Positions 1 through 5,208 of a DNA stretch of 5,917 bases are shown here, one piece after another. The notes beneath the pieces were generated by a model, which made no database searches, was not told the origin of the DNA, and worked only from the letters and a program-made list of their open reading frames with translations. Numbering within the stretch: the stretch's first letter is position 1; each line of letters starts with the position of its first letter. Position numbers and translations under genes: made by a program. The DNA is from Acidobacteriaceae bacterium (GTDB lineage Bacteria; Acidobacteriota; Terriglobia; Terriglobales; Acidobacteriaceae), in assembly GCA_003152795.1 (NCBI GenBank), contig PMBA01000323.1, positions 1-5,917 of the forward strand, written 5' to 3'.

Positions 1-2
1 TG

Positions 3-395
3 ATGCCTACAGCAACGCCTGCGCCCGCGAATATTTCCGGCAACCCTCCTACTAACCCTTCGCCCGCAAACGGCGCAATGGAATTCCCGGGCGCGGTTCC
101 CAATATCAAGGATTACCAGGTTTCGATGGACGGCGACATCGTTCGCGGTCAATTTCTGACGCAGATCGCGGGCAAAGATGTCTACCTTACGCTGGCCGGA
201 CACCTCGGCTCTAAAGACGGCTACGCTACCTTCGATGCCACGGAGGTGAAGGTGGGCGATCTTTCCGTGCCGGCATCGCTGGTCAATGAAGTGTTGCAGA
301 AAAAACTCGCCGAGCAGCGCGACCAGCTCAAGCTTCCCAATAACGTCAAAGACATCAAAGTCGAAAACGGCGAGCTTGTGTTCGTGGAGAAATAG
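3..395 (+). CDS. Unrecognised protein, C-terminal part (5' end probably outside window)
   Basis: I do not recognise this protein. The visible 130 residues open with about 25 residues rich in Pro, Ala, Asn and Thr. A compact, probably beta-rich domain follows (about residues 28-130) and ends in LPNNVKDIKVENGELVFVEK. The alternating strands, a 'VGDLSVPASLV' segment and a short helix (VLQKKLAEQRDQL) loosely recall the C-terminal ends of BPI-like lipid-binding LmeA/DUF2993 or YpmS-type proteins. That is an impression only. There is an ATG at base 3, but the preceding codon ends in TG, so it is a sense codon whatever its first base. The frame is therefore open at the left edge, and the Pro/Ala stretch reads like an internal linker of a longer secreted or membrane-anchored protein. 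No signal peptide is visible in the part present. Nothing links it functionally to the flagellar genes downstream, from which it is separated by 195 bp. Confidence 0.7.
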   Translation: MPTATPAPANISGNPPTNPSPANGAMEFPGAVPNIKDYQVSMDGDIVRGQFLTQIAGKDVYLTLAGHLGSKDGYATFDATEVKVGDLSVPASLVNEVLQKKLAEQRDQLKLPNNVKDIKVENGELVFVEK

Positions 396-446
396 TTTCC
401 TGTGTTTGCCCAGTGCGCCCTGTGGTAGAGCTCCGTTGGAATTGCA

Positions 447-463
447 CCGGCAAAGAATGCCGG
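447..463. other. Short hairpin CCGGCA-AAGAA-TGCCGG
   Basis: A perfect 6-bp inverted repeat with a 5-nt loop lies 52 bp after the stop of the first gene. It has no T-tract, so it is at best a weak terminator or an RNA 3'-end stabiliser. The same arms, CCGGCA and TGCCGG, form the core of the inverted repeat at 1928-1962. Confidence 0.4.
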
Positions 464-539
464 ACACCTACGACAACATCCGTTTGTAAAGCACAATTTG
501 CCCAGCAGGCTACACGATGGGTTCCCTTCGATAGAATTT

Positions 540-568
540 TCTAATCTCCATCTAATCTCGTTCTAATC
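540..568 (+). promoter_or_regulatory. Three TCTAATC direct repeats in 11-bp phase (candidate operator)
   Basis: TCTAATC occurs at 540-546, 551-557 and 562-568, each start exactly 11 bp after the last, with 4-bp spacers TCCA and TCGT between copies. A 7-bp unit plus 4-bp spacer places every copy on the same DNA face. This is the geometry of binding sites for PhoB/OmpR-family winged-helix regulators (the pho box is also 7+4). The array ends 22 bp before the start codon at 591. A -10-like TAGAAT sits at 532-537 just upstream of it, and a weaker TCAAAT at 578-583 just downstream, 10 nt after the last repeat. The protein that binds here and the sign of regulation are unknown. Confidence 0.6.
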
Positions 569-570
569 AA

Positions 571-587
571 GTCGGTTTCAAATCGAC
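571..587. promoter_or_regulatory. 17-bp pseudo-palindrome abutting the start codon
   Basis: GTCGGTTT-C-AAATCGAC is symmetrical around C579, with one imperfect pair (G575 opposite T583). It occupies the place where a Shine-Dalgarno sequence would be expected; no AGGAG-like element precedes the ATG at 591. It could be a dimeric repressor site, or as RNA a small hairpin (GUCGG/UCGAC) limiting initiation. If TCAAAT (578-583) is a -10 box, transcription would begin about at the ATG and the message would be leaderless. These alternatives are inference. Confidence 0.35.
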
Positions 588-590
588 GGT

Positions 591-1799
591 ATGACGAGTT
601 TTCCGATCCCGTCCAACTATGCGAACCACATTCTGGTGGCCAGTCCAAGCAACGTGGTGCGCCAGCGCGTCCTCGAAAGTCTGCGTTCTCCCGTCCGGCG
701 CTTCGAGCAGGCCACTGGAGGAGCCGAAGCCCTGGTCCACTTGGAGAGCGGCTTCTGGCAGGTGCTTTTTCTCGATCGACGTCTGCCCGACCTCGACGCG
801 GAAGAACTGAGCCAGACCGTGCGGCAGCGCTATCCGGGAATCGAGGTCGTGCTGCTGGATTCCGAGGTGGAGGCAGATTTCGATCGGGAGAGCGACCCGG
901 AACCAGCCTTGAACCAAGGAAGCGACGATCCAGTTCTGGAAATGTGGCCCGTCGTGTCCAATCGCAATGATCACAGGAGTGAAAACCCGGTTGCGCCCGT
1001 TGCGCGCGCCCCCCACTCGATTTTCGAAGCTCCTTTGCCTGGCATGATCGGCAGCTCACGAATCATGCAGCCCGTGTATCGCCTGGTGCGACTGCTGGCG
1101 CCGCGCAACACCACCGTCCTCATCACCGGCCCCACCGGCTGCGGCAAGGAAATCGTGGCCCGCGCCCTGCATCAGTTGAGTCCGCGCGCTGCGCGCGCTT
1201 TTGCGGTCGTCAATTGTGCCGCCATTCCCGAAACCATGCTGGAAGCCGAACTCTTTGGCTACGCCCGCGGCGCTTTCACCGGCGCCATGCAATCCTACGC
1301 GGGAAGAATCCAGGCGGCGCAGGGAGGCACGCTCTTTCTGGACGAAATCGGCGAGATGCCGCTAAGCCTTCAGCCCAAACTGCTGCGCTTTCTGGAGCAG
1401 AAGGAACTACAACGCCTGGGCAGCGCCGAAGTTGTGCGGGTGGATGCGCGCGTCGTCTCTGCCACCAACGCGCACCTGCTGTCGCTGGTGCGAGAAGGAA
1501 AGTTCCGCGAAGATCTGTACTATCGTCTCTGCGCCTTCCCGATCGAAATTCCGCCGTTGCGCGACCGGACCGAAGATATCGCTCAACTGGCGGCGCATTT
1601 TCTCGACAAATATGCGTTGCGCCCGCCCGCGCCGCAACTGTCCGCCGAAGCCCTGCAACTCCTGCAAACGCAGCCCTGGGCGGGAAACATCCGCGAACTG
1701 CAGAACGTGATTGAACGCGCGCTGATCCTCTCCGAAGAGGCGGCCATTCACCCCGAGCATCTGTTGTTCGCGGACTCGAGTCTTCGCAGTTCGCATTAG
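591..1799 (+). CDS. Sigma-54 activator ATPase with degenerate receiver and no HTH (FleQ/FlrA/FlgR-like)
   Basis: Bacterial enhancer-binding protein of 402 aa, predicted to remodel the sigma-54 RNA polymerase closed complex. Residues 12-92 resemble a response-regulator receiver. The acidic pair is replaced by Ala/Ser (HILVASPS, 13-20), the Thr switch position is Asp90, and the Lys-containing end of the fold is missing. D62 (FLDRRLP) remains at the phosphoacceptor position. A linker (93-145) leads to a full AAA+ domain (about 150-390): Walker A GPTGCGKE 180-187, the sigma-54-contacting GAFTGA loop 227-232, Walker B TLFLDE with D251/E252, arginine-finger region FREDLYYRL 305-313 and sensor II WAGNIREL 363-370. 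The protein stops soon after the AAA+ lid, without a Fis-type helix-turn-helix. FleQ and FlrA share a non-canonical receiver but keep the HTH. Helicobacter FlgR and Chlamydia AtoC are known relatives that lack it. Its position before a kinase, an NtrC-type regulator and flgB suggests an early flagellar activator. There is no clear ribosome-binding site; the ATG at 591 is used because it just precedes the receiver-like segment. Confidence 0.92.
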   Translation: MTSFPIPSNYANHILVASPSNVVRQRVLESLRSPVRRFEQATGGAEALVHLESGFWQVLFLDRRLPDLDAEELSQTVRQRYPGIEVVLLDSEVEADFDRESDPEPALNQGSDDPVLEMWPVVSNRNDHRSENPVAPVARAPHSIFEAPLPGMIGSSRIMQPVYRLVRLLAPRNTTVLITGPTGCGKEIVARALHQLSPRAARAFAVVNCAAIPETMLEAELFGYARGAFTGAMQSYAGRIQAAQGGTLFLDEIGEMPLSLQPKLLRFLEQKELQRLGSAEVVRVDARVVSATNAHLLSLVREGKFREDLYYRLCAFPIEIPPLRDRTEDIAQLAAHFLDKYALRPPAPQLSAEALQLLQTQPWAGNIRELQNVIERALILSEEAAIHPEHLLFADSSLRSSH

Positions 1800-1822
1800 A
1801 ACGCTTCATTCTATGTTTCCTG

Positions 1823-1918
1823 CCGGTCGAGACCGGGATTGCCCCGTCTGCCGTAGACAGCGGGAGACGCGGCAAGGCGGGTCCCGAGAGTCAATGAGAT
1901 CGGGCAATAGGTCGCCTT
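1823..1918 (+). other. Structured intergenic region: three candidate RNA helices
   Basis: Helix 1 is CCGGTC/GACCGG at 1823-1836 (or 5 bp closed by a CGAG tetraloop). Helix 2 is CCCG-CTG/CAG-CGGG at 1843-1864, with one bulged T and a 7-nt loop; a competing CGTCT/AGACG pairing exists at 1845-1849 with 1865-1869. Helix 3 is nested: AAGGCG/CGCCTT (1874-1879 with 1913-1918) encloses CCCGA/TCGGG (1883-1887 with 1900-1904). None is followed by a T-tract, so a classical intrinsic terminator is not supported. The region could be the kinase leader, a 3'-end element of the preceding activator, or a cis-regulatory RNA. I could not match it to a riboswitch class I know. GC-rich DNA produces some such pairings by chance. 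Confidence 0.4.
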
Positions 1919-1927
1919 CATCTGTAA

Positions 1928-1962
1928 CCGGCATAAGAACGATCTAAGGCAATTTATGCCGG
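1928..1962 (+). promoter_or_regulatory. Perfect 9-bp inverted repeat CCGGCATAA-N17-TTATGCCGG
   Basis: Arms at 1928-1936 and 1954-1962 match perfectly around a 17-nt loop. The right arm contains the in-frame ATG at 1956, and the loop contains AAGG (1946-1949), which would be a Shine-Dalgarno for that ATG. A second TGCCGG at 1971-1976 could pair with the left arm instead, so two exclusive folds are possible. As DNA it could be a dimeric operator just upstream of the sigma-54-like element at 1964-1980. As RNA it could hide the upstream start. Confidence 0.45.
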
Positions 1963-1963
1963 G

Positions 1964-1980
1964 CTGGCATTGCCGGTGCA
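1964..1980 (+). promoter_or_regulatory. Candidate sigma-54 (-24/-12) promoter
   Basis: CTGGCA-TTGCC-GGTGCA compares with the RpoN consensus YTGGCACG-N4-TTGCW. The GG (1966-1967) and GC (1978-1979) are separated by exactly 10 bp, as required. TGGCA is intact, as are the TGC and final A of the -12 element. Mismatches are at the C and G after TGGCA and at the first T of TTGC. Counting C1979 as -12 puts the start of transcription at about 1991, one base before the ATG at 1992. It fits a kinase/regulator operon driven by the sigma-54 activator just upstream, but a match of this quality could also arise by chance. If translation really starts at 1956, it lies inside the coding region. Confidence 0.45.
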
Positions 1981-1991
1981 GAGCGATCATC

Positions 1992-3407
1992 ATGTCCACC
2001 TCTTCAATCCCAAGAGATCCAGCGCACGATCCCGAGCATCCGCTGGCCCGCGCGTTTGCGTCGTTCACGGAAGCGGCGGGTTCGCTCGAACGTACCTATG
2101 GGCAACTGCAAGGGCAGGTCGCTCATCTGCGCCAGGAACTGGAAGTTACGAACCGCGATCTGGGCGCCAGCCTGGAAGAAAACCATCGCATACGCGAGCG
2201 GCTGCGCCGCATTCTGGAAGGCTTGCCGTGCGGGGTGCTGGTGATGGAAGGGGAAGCGCGGATTTCGACACTCAATCCCGAGGCAGCGCGCCTCGCCGGA
2301 GGCAGGTTCGAATCGGCCGACGCCTTGCCCGCCACGCTCTCGGCGGCGCTCGACCGGGCGCGACAGACCGGCGAAGAAAGCGAATTGCCGGTTTTCCTGC
2401 CACTCTGCAGCCCGGACCAGCGTGGTTCCGATCGGTCCGCGTCGAATGCGCCCGCTTCCAGTGAGGCCAAACCCGTCTGGGTCGCGATCCGCCACGCCTG
2501 GCTGGAGCAAAGTCAGGGGCGGGCCACTTCGGTTTTTATCCTGCGCGATGTCAGCGAGGCGAAACGGCTTGAACTGGATCGAGAGCACATCCGGAGGCAG
2601 CAGGCGCTGGTCGAGATGTCGGCCCTGCTGGCGCATGAAATCCGCAACCCCCTGGGCAGCCTCGAACTCTTCGCCGGGCTTCTGGCGGAGGCCAATCTCG
2701 AAGCCGAGAGCCACCGCTGGATCGAACACGTCCAAGCCGGTCTGCGCACTCTTTCCGCGACCGTCAACAACGTGCTTCACCTCAACAACACGCCCCAGCC
2801 CGAATTGGCCCCAACCGACGCGGGCCAACTTCTGGACTGGGCTTACGATTTTCTGCTGCCGCTGGCGAAGCAGGCTCGGGTCGAGATGCAAATCATCAAC
2901 GGCCTCAATGGCGTCACCGTTCATGCCGACCGGCACCGCCTCGAACAGGTGCTGCTCAACCTCGCGCTCAACGCGTTTCGCTTCATGCCGGGCGGCGGAT
3001 GGCTCTCGATTCGCGGCAACGACTGCTCTTCGTCAGAGGGTGCAGGGGGCAAGTGCGTCGAAATCGTGGTTCGCGACACCGGGCCGGGGATTGCGCCGGG
3101 CGATCTGCCACGCATCTTTGAAGCGGGATTCAGCACCCGTCCCGGCAGTTCCGGGCTCGGACTCGCCGTCTGCCATCGCATTCTCGAACAGCATGGGGGC
3201 ACGATCTCAGTCGAGAGCCGCTACGGTTACGGCGCCACCTTCCGGCTCCGCCTTCCCCGCCCCGGGGCGGAGGGTGCGGCGGAAGCGATGGGAGATGGAC
3301 GTGCGCCCAGGGTTTCGTCCGGACATGCGCCCGAACCCGACAACGGGCGCGAAATTGTCGCCGAATCGGCCATCGAACTTGCGGTGGCATCCGGAGCCCG
3401 GCGATGA
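1992..3407 (+). CDS. Soluble PAS-domain sensor histidine kinase (FlrB/FleS/AtoS type)
   Basis: Two-component kinase of 471 aa, predicted to autophosphorylate on His and pass the phosphate to the regulator encoded immediately downstream. From the N-terminus there is a coiled coil of about 50 residues (30-78) with regular Leu/Ile/Val spacing, then a PAS-like domain (about 79-190) interrupted by a Ser/Ala-rich insert (140-159). The HisKA H-box LLAHEIRNPLG has the acceptor H215. The HATPase_c domain has N-box LNLALNAF (N323, N327), G1 box DTGPGI (D362), an F-box (RIFEAGFSTR) and G2 GLGL (388-391). About 50 low-complexity residues follow the ATPase domain. There is no hydrophobic membrane segment, so it should sense a cytoplasmic cue, as FlrB and FleS are thought to do. 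An in-frame ATG at 1956 has a better spaced AAGG (1946-1949) and would add 12 residues including two Cys. I prefer 1992 because that extension is unlike typical kinase N-termini and overlaps the possible sigma-54 promoter; the choice is open. The stop overlaps the next gene as ATGA. Confidence 0.94.
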   Translation: MSTSSIPRDPAHDPEHPLARAFASFTEAAGSLERTYGQLQGQVAHLRQELEVTNRDLGASLEENHRIRERLRRILEGLPCGVLVMEGEARISTLNPEAARLAGGRFESADALPATLSAALDRARQTGEESELPVFLPLCSPDQRGSDRSASNAPASSEAKPVWVAIRHAWLEQSQGRATSVFILRDVSEAKRLELDREHIRRQQALVEMSALLAHEIRNPLGSLELFAGLLAEANLEAESHRWIEHVQAGLRTLSATVNNVLHLNNTPQPELAPTDAGQLLDWAYDFLLPLAKQARVEMQIINGLNGVTVHADRHRLEQVLLNLALNAFRFMPGGGWLSIRGNDCSSSEGAGGKCVEIVVRDTGPGIAPGDLPRIFEAGFSTRPGSSGLGLAVCHRILEQHGGTISVESRYGYGATFRLRLPRPGAEGAAEAMGDGRAPRVSSGHAPEPDNGREIVAESAIELAVASGARR

Positions 3408-4822
3408 AGCGGCTGCTCATCGCCGATGACGATGCGGGCATGCGCGCGGCTCTCGAAGCCCGTTTCCAGCGCCGCGGATGGCTGGTCGATGTGGCCGTGA
3501 ATGGCACCGAAGCGCTGGCCAAGTTTCGCGCCGGGTTGCATTCGCTCGTAATCACCGACGTGCGCATGCCGGGCCACGACGGCTTCGAGTTGATGCGCGA
3601 GGTGCAGACATCCTCGGCGCGCACGGCCGTGATTCTGCTGACCGCTTATGGTTGCGTGCCGGACGCGGTCGAAGCCATGCGCAACGGAGCCTGCGATTAT
3701 CTGGTCAAACCCGTATGTTTCGAGAAACTGGAACTTGCCGTCGAGCAGGTATTGCGCCGCGCCGAGGAGTTTGGCAAAGACACCGAAACACTCATCGGGC
3801 ACTCTCCGGCATGGGAGCAGGCGCTCGACTGCGCGCGGCAAGCCGCCGCCACCGATGCCGACGTTCTGATCGAGGCGGAAAGCGGTACCGGCAAAGAGCT
3901 GATTGCGCGCCTGATTCACCGCCTCAGCCGGCGCCGGCCAGGACCGTTTGTGGCGCTGAACTGCACCGCGTTTCCCGAAACCCTGCTTGAAAGCGAATTG
4001 TTTGGACACGCGCGGGGAGCTTTCACGGGAGCCGTGGGCGCCCGGCCGGGCAAGTTCGAGACGGCGAGCGGCGGCACTCTGCTGCTCGATGAAGTGGGGG
4101 AGATGCCGCTGGCGCTGCAGCCGAAACTGCTGCGCGCCCTGCAGGAGCGCGAGTTTGACCGCCTGGGATCGAACCAGACGGTTCACGTCGATATCCGTGT
4201 CATCGCGACCACCAACCGTTCGCTCGAAGCCGCAGTCGCCGAAGGGCGCTTCCGCGCCGATCTTTTCTATCGCCTGAACGTGATTCCGATTTCCCTGCCT
4301 CCGCTGCGCGACCGCGCCGGCGACATTGCGGAACTGGCCGAGTATTTTGCCGGGCTCTACGCCGCGTCCGGAACCTGCGGAAGCCCTGGAACCCACGCCG
4401 CGAACGTTCGCTTGTCCCAAGAACTGGTGGCGCGTCTCGAAGAGCAGGCCTGGCCGGGCAACGTCCGCGAACTGGCGAACTTCGTGCGGCGGGCGGTTGC
4501 CTTGTCCCGGGGCGGCGAGATCGGCGTCGAAGCGCTCGATCACGGAAAAACTCTGCGCGGAAAAATCTCTCCCCTTCGGCCGCCTGCTTCCCCGGAATGG
4601 AAACCCGGCCTCTCGCTCGGCGAAATGGAGCGCCAGCTCTTTGCCATGACCCTCGAATCCACGGGCGGCAACCGGGCGCGGGCGGCGGAGTTGCTCGGCG
4701 TCAGCCTGCGCACGGTGCGCAACAAGGTCCGCGAGTTTGGTTTGCCGTCGCGGGACAACTATCGCAACGGTCTTCCCGGTAACGATGGGCGAAACAACAA
4801 CAAGGAGCAACCATGTCCATGA
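3404..4822 (+). CDS. NtrC-family sigma-54 response regulator (FlrC/FleR type)
   Basis: Full-length 472-aa regulator that, once phosphorylated by the upstream kinase, should bind enhancer DNA and activate sigma-54 promoters of mid or late flagellar genes. The receiver domain (1-120) has the acidic cluster D8-D10, phosphoacceptor D52 (TDVRMPG), switch T80 and K102 followed by Pro. The AAA+ domain (about 129-380) has Walker A ESGTGKE 159-165, GAFTGA 205-210, Walker B TLLLDE with D229/E230, arginine-finger region GRFRADLFYRL 281-291 and WPGNVREL 350-357. The C-terminal Fis-type helix-turn-helix covers about 405-447 (GGNRARAAELLGVSLRTVRN). A polar tail of about 25 residues follows. It starts within the ATGA overlap with the kinase gene and ends 10 bp inside flgB, so translation is probably coupled on both sides. 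All catalytic motifs are canonical, in contrast to the divergent activator at 591-1799, with which it shares a very similar AAA+ core. Confidence 0.97.
   Translation: MKRLLIADDDAGMRAALEARFQRRGWLVDVAVNGTEALAKFRAGLHSLVITDVRMPGHDGFELMREVQTSSARTAVILLTAYGCVPDAVEAMRNGACDYLVKPVCFEKLELAVEQVLRRAEEFGKDTETLIGHSPAWEQALDCARQAAATDADVLIEAESGTGKELIARLIHRLSRRRPGPFVALNCTAFPETLLESELFGHARGAFTGAVGARPGKFETASGGTLLLDEVGEMPLALQPKLLRALQEREFDRLGSNQTVHVDIRVIATTNRSLEAAVAEGRFRADLFYRLNVIPISLPPLRDRAGDIAELAEYFAGLYAASGTCGSPGTHAANVRLSQELVARLEEQAWPGNVRELANFVRRAVALSRGGEIGVEALDHGKTLRGKISPLRPPASPEWKPGLSLGEMERQLFAMTLESTGGNRARAAELLGVSLRTVRNKVREFGLPSRDNYRNGLPGNDGRNNNKEQPCP
4802..4807 (+). promoter_or_regulatory. Ribosome-binding site of flgB
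   Basis: AAGGAG lies 5 nt before the ATG at 4813 but 11 nt before the second in-frame ATG at 4819. This favours 4813 as the start, even though 4819 would give a tidier ATGA overlap with the preceding stop. Confidence 0.75.
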
Positions 4823-5208
4823 TCGAAACCCCGCTGATGCGTGGGCTGGAGCGCGTACTCGACCAGAGCGCGCTCCGCCATCAGGTCATTGCCACCAACC
4901 TGGCCAACGTCGATACCCCGGGATACCGCACCCGCGACGTTCGTCCGTTCGCCGGCGAAATCGAGCAGGCCATGGCGGGCGGCGAACCGCCGTTCGGCGA
5001 GCCCTCGTTCGCGCAACCAGCGTTCACCCCGGTGGCGCATGAAATCCGGGGACTGATGGAGCGTCCCGACGGTAACAATGTGTCGGTGGATCGCGAATCG
5101 CTGCTGCTGGCACAGAACCAGTTGCGCTTTACCGTGGCGGTGCAGTTCCTGAAGGCGGAATTTCACCGGCTGACTTCGGCCATCACGGGTGGAGGGAGCA
5201 CGTCATGA
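4813..5208 (+). CDS. flgB: Flagellar basal-body rod protein FlgB
   Basis: FlgB is a proximal-rod subunit exported by the flagellar type III apparatus and assembled in the periplasm with FlgC, FlgF and FliE on the MS ring. The 131 residues match the usual family length. The N-terminal helix is followed by the rod-family signature NLANVDTPGYRTRDV (residues 29-43). A Pro/Gly-rich variable loop spans about 54-73, and DGNNVSVDRE (86-95) is the conserved turn before the C-terminal helix, which contains LAQNQLRFTVAVQFL. There is no cleaved signal peptide, as expected for a type III substrate. The gene overlaps the response regulator by 10 bp and the following frame by 4 bp (ATGA), placing it in one operon with its likely regulators. 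Confidence 0.97.
   Translation: MSMIETPLMRGLERVLDQSALRHQVIATNLANVDTPGYRTRDVRPFAGEIEQAMAGGEPPFGEPSFAQPAFTPVAHEIRGLMERPDGNNVSVDRESLLLAQNQLRFTVAVQFLKAEFHRLTSAITGGGSTS
5191..5198 (+). promoter_or_regulatory. Strong ribosome-binding site for the flgC start
   Basis: GGAGGGAG lies 6 nt before the ATG at 5205, inside the last codons of flgB. It fixes the start of the next frame and supports translational coupling to flgB. Confidence 0.8.

Noticed and set aside
436..452. Second sigma-54-like site (TTGGAA…CGGCA, GG-N10-GC)
   Set aside because: Spacing fits, but both half-sites are poor matches (no TGGCA, no TTGC), and it is about 140 bp from the next gene.
1823..1836. Intrinsic terminator for the first activator
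   Set aside because: The hairpin is good but no T-tract follows it. The same is true of the 447-463 hairpin after the first gene.
1276..1875. 199-codon open frame on the - strand reaching into the 1800-1991 gap
   Set aside because: Arg/Ala/Pro-rich shadow of the first activator. It has no ribosome-binding site or recognisable fold.
1840..1935. Known riboswitch (c-di-GMP, TPP or fluoride class)
   Set aside because: I compared remembered consensus elements. Only isolated words such as GACGC or GTAACCGG recur, without the conserved core arrangement.
1800..1955. A frameshifted HTH domain for the first activator just after its stop
   Set aside because: Reading the other + frames after 1799 shows nothing resembling a Fis-type helix-turn-helix, so the missing domain is not explained by a simple frameshift.
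2004..2936. 310-codon open frame on the - strand
   Set aside because: Shadow of the histidine-kinase gene, with no domain-like sequence.
3227..4810. 527-codon open frame on the - strand
   Set aside because: It lies opposite the response-regulator gene, whose motifs are unambiguous. Its translation has no recognisable domain and is typical of the antisense frame in GC-rich genes.
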